Shown: positions 1 through 7,382 of the stretch, piece by piece | Layout of the letters: every line of letters begins with the position of its first letter | How positions within the stretch are numbered: the stretch's first letter is position 1 | Source of the DNA: Pseudomonas frederiksbergensis | Lineage (GTDB): Bacteria > Pseudomonadota > Gammaproteobacteria > Pseudomonadales > Pseudomonadaceae | Length of the DNA: 64,000 nucleotides | Assembly: GCF_017114915.1 (NCBI RefSeq) | Contig: NZ_JAAUOE010000005.1 | Span: 1-64,000 of the forward strand | Direction of reading: 5' to 3' | Notes under the pieces: generated by a model | Database searches by the model: none | Told to the model about the DNA's origin: nothing | The model's input: the letters and a program-made list of their open reading frames with translations, nothing else | Made by a program: the position numbers and the translations under genes

Positions 1-1
1 G

Positions 2-30
2 CATTCCCACGCGGAGCGTGGGAACGATCA
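2..30. repeat. End of a compound REP-like repeat (cut by left edge)
   Basis: An imperfect palindrome with arms TTCCCACGC and GCGTGGGAA, ending in CGATCA. It matches the terminal arm of the longer compound elements at 37016-37123 and 57275-57410, so the rest of this copy probably lies left of the window. It sits directly downstream of msrA. Confidence 0.7.
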
Positions 31-43
31 GTGGGCCCGAAGT

Positions 44-691
44 TTAGATCGGGCAAGTCACGCCCGTACCGCCAATCCCGCAATACCCTTCAGGGTTTTT
101 CGCCAGGTATTGCTGGTGATACGCCTCGGCGAAGTAGAACGTCGGTGCCTCTTCGATTTCGGTGGTGATGGTGCCTTTGCCAGCCTTGGTCAACTCGGCC
201 TGGAATACTTGCTTGCTGTGCTCGGCTGCAGCCAGTTGAGTCGGGTTGGTGGCATAGATCACCGAGCGATACTGAGTGCCAATGTCATTGCCCTGACGCA
301 TGCCTTGCGTCGGGTTGTGCAATTCCCAGAACATCTTCAGCAGCTCTTCATAGCTGACTTTGGCCGGCTCGTAGACCACCAGTACCACTTCGCTGTGGCC
401 GGTCAGGCCCGAGCAGACTTCTTCGTAAGTCGGGTTCGGCGTGAAGCCGCCAGCGTAACCCACTGCCGTGCTGACCACGCCTTCACGCTGCCAGAACTTG
501 CGCTCCGCGCCCCAGAAGCAGCCCAGGCCGAAGATCGCGAAATCCACGTCCATCGCGAATGGGCCCAGCAGCGGGGCGTCGTGGACGAAGTGTTTTTCCG
601 GCACAGTCATTGGGGTTTCGCGGCCAGGCAGAGCTTGTTCTTTAGTCGGGAGCACGTTTTTGTTCACCAGTATTTCCGAGCGCAGAACCAT
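44..691 (-). CDS. msrA: Peptide-methionine (S)-S-oxide reductase MsrA
   Basis: Repairs oxidised proteins by reducing methionine-S-sulfoxide in the cytosol, recycled by thioredoxin. The 215-residue product carries the MsrA catalytic motif GCFWG at residues 57-61 (catalytic Cys58). Two C-terminal cysteines (204 and 213, in [13 protein letters not shown]) are the expected recycling residues. The family core GTQYRSVIY is also present. Length and the extended N-terminus match Pseudomonas MsrA. It lies about 95 bp downstream of dipA on the same strand, the order known from P. aeruginosa (PA5018/PA5017). No MsrB domain is fused. Identity is secure. Confidence 0.96.
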   Translation of the reverse strand: MVLRSEILVNKNVLPTKEQALPGRETPMTVPEKHFVHDAPLLGPFAMDVDFAIFGLGCFWGAERKFWQREGVVSTAVGYAGGFTPNPTYEEVCSGLTGHSEVVLVVYEPAKVSYEELLKMFWELHNPTQGMRQGNDIGTQYRSVIYATNPTQLAAAEHSKQVFQAELTKAGKGTITTEIEEAPTFYFAEAYHQQYLAKNPEGYCGIGGTGVTCPI

Positions 692-786
692 GATCAGTCC
701 TCTCAGTCAGGTTGGGATGTCGATAGTCAGACCTTCAGTTTGCCCAATGCCGTCCAGTTACGCACTACCTCTATGGGGGCAGGCGG

Positions 787-3480
787 TCAGGCGATTGGGC
801 CACGCGGGTAGCGTTTGAGCTTTTCGATCAGCTCGGAGCCCGGGATCGGTCGGTCAAACAGGTAGCCTTGGCCGACATCACAGCGGTGGCGGCGCAGGAA
901 GGCCAACTGCTCGGCCGTCTCGATGCCTTCGGCCACGACCTTGAGTTTCAGGTTGTGGGCCATGGCGATCACGGCGGAGGTGATTTCCATGTCGTCCTGG
1001 TTGTCCGGGATTTCGTGGATGAAGCTTCGATCGATCTTGATGATGTCGATCGGGAATTTTTTCAAGTAGCTGAGCGACGAGTAACCGGTGCCGAAGTCGT
1101 CCATGGCCAGGGTCAGGCCCAGGCGCTTGAGCTGGTCGAGCTGCAAGTGCGTGTCTTCGGTGGCTTCCAGCAGCAGGCCTTCGGTCAGTTCCAGCTCCAG
1201 CAGGTTCGCCGGCAGCGCTTCCTCTTTGAGGATGTTGGCGATGGATGCCACCAGGTCCGGGTCGGAGAACTGTTTGGGCGACAGGTTGATCGCCACTTGC
1301 AGCTTGCCCAGGCCAGCGGCGGTCAGGTCTTTGCTCATACGGCAGGCCTGGCGGGCGATCCATTTGCCGATCGGGATGATCAGCCCGGTTTCTTCGGCCA
1401 CGCTGATGAACTGGTCCGGGCGGATCATGCCTTTTTCCGGATGGTTCCAGCGCAGCAGCGCTTCCATGCCCAGCAGGCGACCGCTGCGCAGGCACAGCTT
1501 GGGCTGGTAGAACACGTCCAGTTCGTTCTGGGTCAGGGCGCGGCGCAGGTTGTTTTCGACGAACAGTTTGTAGCTCGCCTCGGCATTCAGCGCTTCGGTG
1601 AACACTTGCACCTGGTGTTTGCCGTTGGCCTTGGCCTTGTGCAGCGCCAGGCCGGCGTTGCGCATCAACGTCTGTGGGTCACGGCCGTGCAGTGGCGCGC
1701 AGGCCAGGCCCACGGAGCCGGTAACGCTGATCAACTGGTTGTCGACGAACATCGGTTTGTCGAGGGTCGCCAGCAATTGGTTGGCGACCTGCTGGCCAGT
1801 GGTGAGGTCCGTGTCGTCCAGCAGCACCGCGAATTCGTTACTGGCAAAGCGCGCCAGGCTACCGCTCGGGCTCAGGCTGTTGCGCAAGCGCCGGGCCAGG
1901 CTGATCAGCAGTTTGTCGCCGGTCTGGTGACCGAGGCTGTCGTTGATCCGCTTGAAGTTGTCGATGTCTACCAGCAACAGGCTGATCGGCGTATCGCTGT
2001 CCCGGGCGAAGCGTTCGTCGAGGTTGCGGATGAACGCCGGGCGGTTGCCGAGGTTGGTCAGGTTGTCGGTGTAAGCCAGGCGCTCGATGCGCTGCTGGGC
2101 GAGCTTGGTCTGGGTGATGTCTTCGTAAATGCCGATGTAGTGCGTCAGTTCACGGTTGTCGCCGTAGACCTTGGAAATCGACAATTGGCCCCAGTAGGGT
2201 TCGAGGTTTTTACGCCGGCTCTTGAACTCGCCCTGCCAGCTGTTGCTCTTGGCCAGCGCCGATGGTGCGTCGAACAGCAGTTCGCTGAGATTTTCCAGCG
2301 CCGGCAATTCCGACAGCCGCTGGCCGTGGACTTCTTCGGTGGTGTACTGAGTGATCGCGGTAAAGCTTGGGTTGACGTACTCCACCACGCCGTCGCAATT
2401 GACCAGCAGAAAGGCGTTGGCGCTTTGCTCCACCGCACGTTGGAACAGGTGCAGGGCATTGGTGGCGGTGCGGCGGTTGTGGTTGTTGATGACTTGGGCG
2501 AACTGATCCGCCAGTTCGCCGGCGAAGGCGATTTCGTCCGACTGCCAGGCGCGGGTCGCACCGATCTGTTCCAGGCAGAGCACACCGACCACCTGGCCAT
2601 CGACGCGGATGCTGGCGTCGAGCATGGCGTTGACGTCGCGCGGGCGCAGGTGTTCGGCGATTTCCCGGGTGCGCGGATCGCGCATGGCGTTGTGGGCGTC
2701 GATGGCGCGGCCAGTGTGCAAGGCGTCAAGGTAATCGGGAAAACCACTGGCGTCGATTGGGTCCGGCAGTTGGTAATTCCGGGTGGCGCGATGGTAGGCC
2801 GATATCGGCGTCAGTCGCGAGCCGTCGAGGTTCCACAGGCTGGCGCAGTCGATTTCATAGATGTCGCAGGCACTGCGGGTGATCAGCTCGGCGGCTTCTT
2901 GCAGGGAATTGTTGGTGCTGTAGCGCTGGCGGGTCAGCAGCAGGATCAGGTCTTGCTGGGCACGCACCCGGTCCAGGTGCTGCAGTTGTTCCTGCTGGGC
3001 GCGTTGATTGAGTTCCAGGGCGATTTGCAGGCGTGAGTTCTGGGTTTCCAGATCCAGCGCCGGCAGCAACGGTTCGCCGTCGAACAGACCGTCTACCACC
3101 ATCAGGTAGCCACGCAGCAGGTGTCGATTGTGTTGTTTGTAAGCTTCGCCCAGTTCCAGCAGGCTCAGCACGCCAGCGGCGGTGTGCAAGGTGTAGCGGA
3201 TCAGGTAATGCGGGCTTTCGGTGAGTTGCTGCTGGATCGTGTCGTGCAGTTTATAGCGTGCTTCGGGTTCCATCAGACTGGCGTAGGGGGAACCGACCAG
3301 AGCACAAAGCTCCACCGCCGGCAGGCCGAACTGTCGTTCGCAATTGGGGTCGAGAAACAGCAGCGCCCAGCTCGGTTCATTCAGCCGTTCGAAACGCAGC
3401 ATGCCGAGCCGCGAGGGCACCGGCAACTGCGTCACTACCTCGGCCACCATACGGCTGGCGGCATCGGGTTGGCTTTTCAT
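787..3480 (-). CDS. dipA: GAF-PAS-GGDEF-EAL cyclic-di-GMP phosphodiesterase, DipA-like
   Basis: An 897-residue soluble multidomain protein: a PAS-like N-terminus (about 25-135), GAF domain (about 180-335), PAS/PAC (about 340-460), GGDEF (about 465-630) and EAL (about 640-890). The GGDEF signature is degenerate, reading ASNEF at 546-550, so it should not make c-di-GMP. The EAL domain looks intact: MEALLRW at 672-678, DDFGTGYSSL at 794-803, EGIE at 851-854. This predicts a phosphodiesterase with an inactive or GTP-sensing cyclase domain. By position (msrA on one side, aceEF on the other) and architecture it is the orthologue of P. aeruginosa DipA (PA5017), known for biofilm dispersal. No membrane segment is seen. 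The start follows the known N-terminus MKS; no clear ribosome site precedes it. Confidence 0.9.
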   Translation of the reverse strand: MKSQPDAASRMVAEVVTQLPVPSRLGMLRFERLNEPSWALLFLDPNCERQFGLPAVELCALVGSPYASLMEPEARYKLHDTIQQQLTESPHYLIRYTLHTAAGVLSLLELGEAYKQHNRHLLRGYLMVVDGLFDGEPLLPALDLETQNSRLQIALELNQRAQQEQLQHLDRVRAQQDLILLLTRQRYSTNNSLQEAAELITRSACDIYEIDCASLWNLDGSRLTPISAYHRATRNYQLPDPIDASGFPDYLDALHTGRAIDAHNAMRDPRTREIAEHLRPRDVNAMLDASIRVDGQVVGVLCLEQIGATRAWQSDEIAFAGELADQFAQVINNHNRRTATNALHLFQRAVEQSANAFLLVNCDGVVEYVNPSFTAITQYTTEEVHGQRLSELPALENLSELLFDAPSALAKSNSWQGEFKSRRKNLEPYWGQLSISKVYGDNRELTHYIGIYEDITQTKLAQQRIERLAYTDNLTNLGNRPAFIRNLDERFARDSDTPISLLLVDIDNFKRINDSLGHQTGDKLLISLARRLRNSLSPSGSLARFASNEFAVLLDDTDLTTGQQVANQLLATLDKPMFVDNQLISVTGSVGLACAPLHGRDPQTLMRNAGLALHKAKANGKHQVQVFTEALNAEASYKLFVENNLRRALTQNELDVFYQPKLCLRSGRLLGMEALLRWNHPEKGMIRPDQFISVAEETGLIIPIGKWIARQACRMSKDLTAAGLGKLQVAINLSPKQFSDPDLVASIANILKEEALPANLLELELTEGLLLEATEDTHLQLDQLKRLGLTLAMDDFGTGYSSLSYLKKFPIDIIKIDRSFIHEIPDNQDDMEITSAVIAMAHNLKLKVVAEGIETAEQLAFLRRHRCDVGQGYLFDRPIPGSELIEKLKRYPRGPIA

Positions 3481-3663
3481 GGAGGGAAACTCGCTTCGAA
3501 TATGCTGATCGCGCCGGGCTCACGCCCTCTTTACTGTTGCCTGCGGCAAGGTTGCATCATTGCGACACTGACTGACAAGAGACATGAAGGCCAAGTGCTA
3601 TAAGAATATGTCGGCAGGGGCGAAGATTTCTTCAGCGAGTGTGCAGAAGTCATGTGTTTGGCC

Positions 3664-3695
3664 AAAAAGATCGCAGCCAGAAGGCTGCGATCTTT
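3664..3695. terminator. Strong hairpin terminator between phoD-like gene and dipA
   Basis: A 14-bp perfect stem (AAAAGATCGCAGCC, 3664-3677, paired with 3682-3695) around an AGAA loop. The A run and T run at its ends make it usable on both strands. It lies 9 bp beyond the stop codon of the minus-strand phosphatase gene, so it most likely ends that transcript. Confidence 0.8.
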
Positions 3696-3703
3696 TCCAG
3701 GGC

Positions 3704-5110
3704 TCAACGCAATTTGATGCTGATCGATTGCAATGGCTTGCCATCCCGATCGTGATAATCGACGCGAACCTGCTCTGCATCGACGATCAGATGCGCGAAA
3801 TTGTCCTGGCTGATCACCTCACTGGTCAGCTCATGCCGATACTCGCCTGTCGCTGTTCGGGCCAGCGCTTGATCGAGGATAAAGGTCGAGGCCTTGGCAT
3901 AGGGCAGCCATTTGCTGTTGCACAGCGGTGAGGAGACGATGGTATGAACTTCGAAATCCGGGTCCTCGCTGTGGGTCAGGCGACTGGTCAGGGAGCCGTG
4001 GACATCGCCGGAAATGAACAAGACGTTCTTGATGCCGTGGGCACGAATCGTCTCCAGCAGCCTTAGCCGCTGCTGCGGGAAGGCTTTCCAGGCGTCATCG
4101 CCGTGAAGTTTGCGGTCGGGGTAGAACATGACGCTGGTGACCACGAACTTGACCCGGGCCGGGCTGTTGATCAGCCATTTGAGCAGCGCCTGTTCCTGTT
4201 CTTCATCAAGGATGCGACGGTCGTTGGCCGACAGATTGCGTCGGGTTCGACTGTCGGTGATAAACCACTCGATATCGCCCTCGGCGAACTGATACCAATA
4301 CTGCTCCAGTGTTCTGCTTACTTTTCCGTTAGCAAGTAGCTCATGTGCGGGGCTGTGGCTGGCTTGATATAACTCATACGCTGCCATGGCATTTTTGTAT
4401 AAAAAAATATCGTTCTTGCTTTTGTTGGCGGGCCAGTTGTCTTCAATCTCATGATCGTCGAGGATCATGTAAGTCGGTATGTTGGACATTAACTTCGAGA
4501 TATGAGGTTGCGAAAAAGCCGTGCGGTACTTGCTGAGAATGTCCTTGTATTCCCGGTCAGGGGCCACGATGTTCAGGTCATCGACGTAGATTTGATCGCC
4601 GGTCATCAGCATCGCGCTGATGGGCGGTTCGGCGCGTTCGGCCAGGCTTGTGATCGAGGCAAAAATACGGTCGCCCAAATGTGGCGCCGACGCAATGCCG
4701 GCAGTCATGCGCAGGTAACGGCATGAGCCGACCACATAGGCCCGTGGTTGGGTGGTTTTGCTGGACTGCGTGCGAAAGCGGTAGGTTTCCCGCGGCCATT
4801 GCAGCGGCAACTCCTCAATCGTCTCCACGGTATGCACCGGGCTCATGGGGCTGAACCAACCGGCCTGGTATTCATAGTCGGTATCGGTGGCCAGATCGTT
4901 GAGTGCAATCACATCGGACATGTCACGCAAGACGGACAGTTTTGCAAATACGCCTTTGGACCAGTGTTTCTCACCGGTGCGTCGATAGCGGATGCCTGCA
5001 AATACCAGCGCATTATTTTGTAATTCGCCGCGCAAGAAAATGCGGGCATGGTTAGTTGTGGTGTGGCCAATAATAGGGCCGACGGTCGGTTTGAACATGT
5101 TCGAATCCAT
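3704..5110 (-). CDS. PhoD-like metallophosphatase (alkaline phosphatase D family)
   Basis: A 468-residue phosphatase of the PhoD/metallophosphatase fold. Metal-binding motifs are visible in order: GSCRY near 128-132, GDQIYVDD at 171-178, DDHEIEDNW at 218-226, and SGDVHGS near residue 355. An N-terminal beta-rich domain (about 5-115) precedes the catalytic core, as in the family. Classical PhoD enzymes are exported by a twin-arginine signal. Here no RR motif or signal peptide is present, so the protein is probably cytosolic and its substrate is unknown. The gene sits between dipA and aceF, which I recall as neighbours in P. aeruginosa, so it appears to be an insertion in this lineage. It has its own terminator and reads somewhat AT-richer than its neighbours. 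Confidence 0.85.
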   Translation of the reverse strand: MDSNMFKPTVGPIIGHTTTNHARIFLRGELQNNALVFAGIRYRRTGEKHWSKGVFAKLSVLRDMSDVIALNDLATDTDYEYQAGWFSPMSPVHTVETIEELPLQWPRETYRFRTQSSKTTQPRAYVVGSCRYLRMTAGIASAPHLGDRIFASITSLAERAEPPISAMLMTGDQIYVDDLNIVAPDREYKDILSKYRTAFSQPHISKLMSNIPTYMILDDHEIEDNWPANKSKNDIFLYKNAMAAYELYQASHSPAHELLANGKVSRTLEQYWYQFAEGDIEWFITDSRTRRNLSANDRRILDEEQEQALLKWLINSPARVKFVVTSVMFYPDRKLHGDDAWKAFPQQRLRLLETIRAHGIKNVLFISGDVHGSLTSRLTHSEDPDFEVHTIVSSPLCNSKWLPYAKASTFILDQALARTATGEYRHELTSEVISQDNFAHLIVDAEQVRVDYHDRDGKPLQSISIKLR

Positions 5111-5415
5111 TCGAAGTAATGCTAACTAAGCAGATTAAGTAGTCGAGGTTTCTATTGGAAAGCCTCGCAACTAAGCCTAGTTATTGACCGGCAAAAAATA
5201 TCGGGCAAAAGTGGACTTGAGTCGTAGGTGGCATAAGCCGTGGATGTAGGAATAAAGCGCGGATGAGCGGCCTGTAGCAGCTGCTACATGGAAGGCTGAC
5301 GCGCCATTTTCAAAGCAAAAAAAAGCCCCGCCAAATTGGCGGGGTTGAGGTACGAGCGTGGCGCTCGGAAAACGTGGAACGCGACTGGCCCTCCCAGGGG
5401 GAGGGCCGGTCGGTG
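5111..5415. other. Intergenic stretch upstream of phoD-like gene
   Basis: 305 bp without a gene. It holds the promoter region of the minus-strand phosphatase gene (AT-rich near 5111-5160), a perfect 16-bp palindrome TGTAGCAGCTGCTACA at 5273-5288, and the aceF terminator at 5317-5345. Nothing else is recognised. Confidence 0.6.
5317..5345 (-). terminator. Rho-independent terminator of aceEF
   Basis: Read on the minus strand, a 7-bp GC stem (CCCCGCC/GGCGGGG, 5326-5332 with 5338-5344) is followed by GC and a run of eight T (5317-5324 on the plus strand are A). It lies about 70 bp after the aceF stop codon. Confidence 0.9.
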
Positions 5416-7371
5416 TTACAGCAGGATGGTGCGGATGTCCGCCAGCAGGTCGCTCAGACGCTTGGTGAAGCGTGCGGCAGCGGCGCCGTTGATCACACGG
5501 TGATCGTAGGACAACGACAGCGGCAGCATCAGTTTCGGCTGGAAGGCTTTGCCGTCCCAGACTGGCTGAATGGTTGCCTTGGAAACACCGAGGATCGCCA
5601 CTTCCGGCGCGTTGACGATCGGCGTGAAGCCGGTGCCGCCAATGTGGCCGAGGCTGGAAATGGTGAAGCAGGCGCCTTGCATCTCGTCCGACGAAAGCTT
5701 CTTGGTCCGGGCTTTTTCAGCCAGGGAAGCGGCTTCGGCGGCCAGTTGCAGCAGGCTCTTCTGGTCGACGTTCTTGATGACCGGTACCAGCAGGCCATCC
5801 GGGGTGTCGACGGCGAAGCCGATGTTCACGTATTTCTTGCGGATGATCGCCTTGCCGCTTGGAGCCAGCGAGCTGTTGAAGTCCGGTAGTTCCTTGAGCA
5901 GGTGCGCGCAGGACTTGAGCAGCAGCGGCAGGATGGTCAGCTTGACGCCGGCCTTCTCTGCAACGGCTTTCTGCGCGTTGCGGAACGCTTCCAGCTCGGT
6001 GATATCCGCCGAGTCGAATTGCGTCACGTGCGGCACGTTCAGCCAGCTGCGGTGCAGGTTGGCAGCGCCGACCTGCATCAGGCGTGTCATCGGCACTTCT
6101 TCGATTTCGCCGAAGCGGCTGAAGTCCACGACCGGAATCGGTGGGATGCCCGCGCCGCCGGTTGCACCAGCCGCAGCGGCCGGGGCTTCCTTGGCCTTTT
6201 GCATCATGGCCTTGACGTAAACCTGCACGTCTTCCTTCAGGATGCGACCGTGCGGACCGCTGGCGCCGACAGCGCTCAGCTCGACGCCGAACTCGCGGGC
6301 CAGTTGACGCACGGCCGGGCCGGCGTGAACTTTCGCGCCAGGCTTGGCAGGAGCAGCAACCGGGGCCGCAACAGGTGCAGCGGCAGCCGGAGCAGCAGCG
6401 GCAGGCGCTGGAGCACTCGGCGCGGCAGCGGCAGCCGGAGCCGGGGCTGCGGCAGGTGCCGCGCCTTGGACTTTCAGCTTCAGGATCAGGTCGCCGGTAC
6501 CGACTTCGTCATCCAGCTTGATGGAAACGCTTTCCACCACGCCAGCGGCAGGCGATGGGATTTCCATGCTCGCCTTGTCGGATTCCAGGGTGATCAGCGA
6601 CTGGTCGGCGGCAACGGTGTCGCCAGCCTTGACCAGTACTTCGATGATCTTGGCCTTGCCCGCCGAACCGATGTCCGGGACGTGAATGTCCTGAACGCTG
6701 TCGGCAACCGGTGCAGCCGGAGCCGCGGCGACTGGCGCCGGAGCAGCGGCAGCAGGCGCGGCAGCCTGGGCAGGAGCGGCGGCAGGGGCCGCAGCGCCCG
6801 CCACTTCCAGGTCCAGAATCAGATCGCCCGTGCCAACTTCGTCGTTGAGCTTGACGTTGATGGCCTTGACCACGCCAGCGGCGGGCGAAGGGATTTCCAT
6901 GCTGGCCTTGTCGGATTCCAGGGTGATCAGCGACTGATCAGCCTCGACGGTATCGCCGACCTTGACCTGGATCTCGATGATCTGGGCCTTGCCCGACGAA
7001 CCGATGTCCGGCACGTGTACTTGCTGAACGCTGGCAGCAGCAGGCGCGGCAGCAGGCGCCGCCGGCGCAGGTGCGGCAGCCGGTTTGGCTTCAGCTTTGG
7101 CAGCTGGCGCAGCAGCCGCAGGGGCTGGCGCAGCGGCACCTTCGACTTCCAGTTCCAGCAGTTCGTCGCCTTCTTTCAGGCGATCGCCCAGCTTCACTTT
7201 CAGGCTCTTGATGATACCGGCCTTCGGCGCAGGCACTTCCATGCTGGCCTTGTCCGATTCCAGCGTCAGGATGCTCTGATCGGCTTCGATACGGTCGCCG
7301 ACCTTCACAAACAGTTCAATTACTTCACCTTCACCGCTGCCGATGTCAGGTACGCGAATGAGTTCGCTCAC
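5416..7371 (-). CDS. aceF: Pyruvate dehydrogenase E2, dihydrolipoamide acetyltransferase
   Basis: Core acetyltransferase of the pyruvate dehydrogenase complex. It passes the acetyl group from E1 to coenzyme A through swinging lipoyl arms. The 651-residue protein has three N-terminal lipoyl domains with the attachment motif ESDKAS (lysines near 41, 155 and 266), joined by long Ala/Pro linkers. A peripheral subunit-binding domain (about 347-385) and the catalytic domain (about 415-651) follow. The catalytic His is in SYDHRVING near residue 624. The start is GTG at 7371, with ribosome site GAGGAGA overlapping the aceE stop, so translation is probably coupled to aceE, 11 bp away. Lipoyl domains two and three are near copies. 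The terminator lies just downstream. Confidence 0.97.
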   Translation of the reverse strand: MSELIRVPDIGSGEGEVIELFVKVGDRIEADQSILTLESDKASMEVPAPKAGIIKSLKVKLGDRLKEGDELLELEVEGAAAPAPAAAAPAAKAEAKPAAAPAPAAPAAAPAAASVQQVHVPDIGSSGKAQIIEIQVKVGDTVEADQSLITLESDKASMEIPSPAAGVVKAINVKLNDEVGTGDLILDLEVAGAAAPAAAPAQAAAPAAAAPAPVAAAPAAPVADSVQDIHVPDIGSAGKAKIIEVLVKAGDTVAADQSLITLESDKASMEIPSPAAGVVESVSIKLDDEVGTGDLILKLKVQGAAPAAAPAPAAAAAPSAPAPAAAAPAAAAPVAAPVAAPAKPGAKVHAGPAVRQLAREFGVELSAVGASGPHGRILKEDVQVYVKAMMQKAKEAPAAAAGATGGAGIPPIPVVDFSRFGEIEEVPMTRLMQVGAANLHRSWLNVPHVTQFDSADITELEAFRNAQKAVAEKAGVKLTILPLLLKSCAHLLKELPDFNSSLAPSGKAIIRKKYVNIGFAVDTPDGLLVPVIKNVDQKSLLQLAAEAASLAEKARTKKLSSDEMQGACFTISSLGHIGGTGFTPIVNAPEVAILGVSKATIQPVWDGKAFQPKLMLPLSLSYDHRVINGAAAARFTKRLSDLLADIRTILL

Positions 7372-7382
7372 AGAGTGTCTCC

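Noticed and set aside
868..3036. Long open frame on the plus strand opposite dipA
   Set aside because: It mirrors dipA codon positions in GC-rich DNA, has no recognisable domain and is low in plausible protein features; dipA is clearly the real gene.
6340..6480. Ala/Pro-rich repeat in aceF as a separate repeat element
   Set aside because: It is the flexible linker between lipoyl and subunit-binding domains, normal for E2 proteins.
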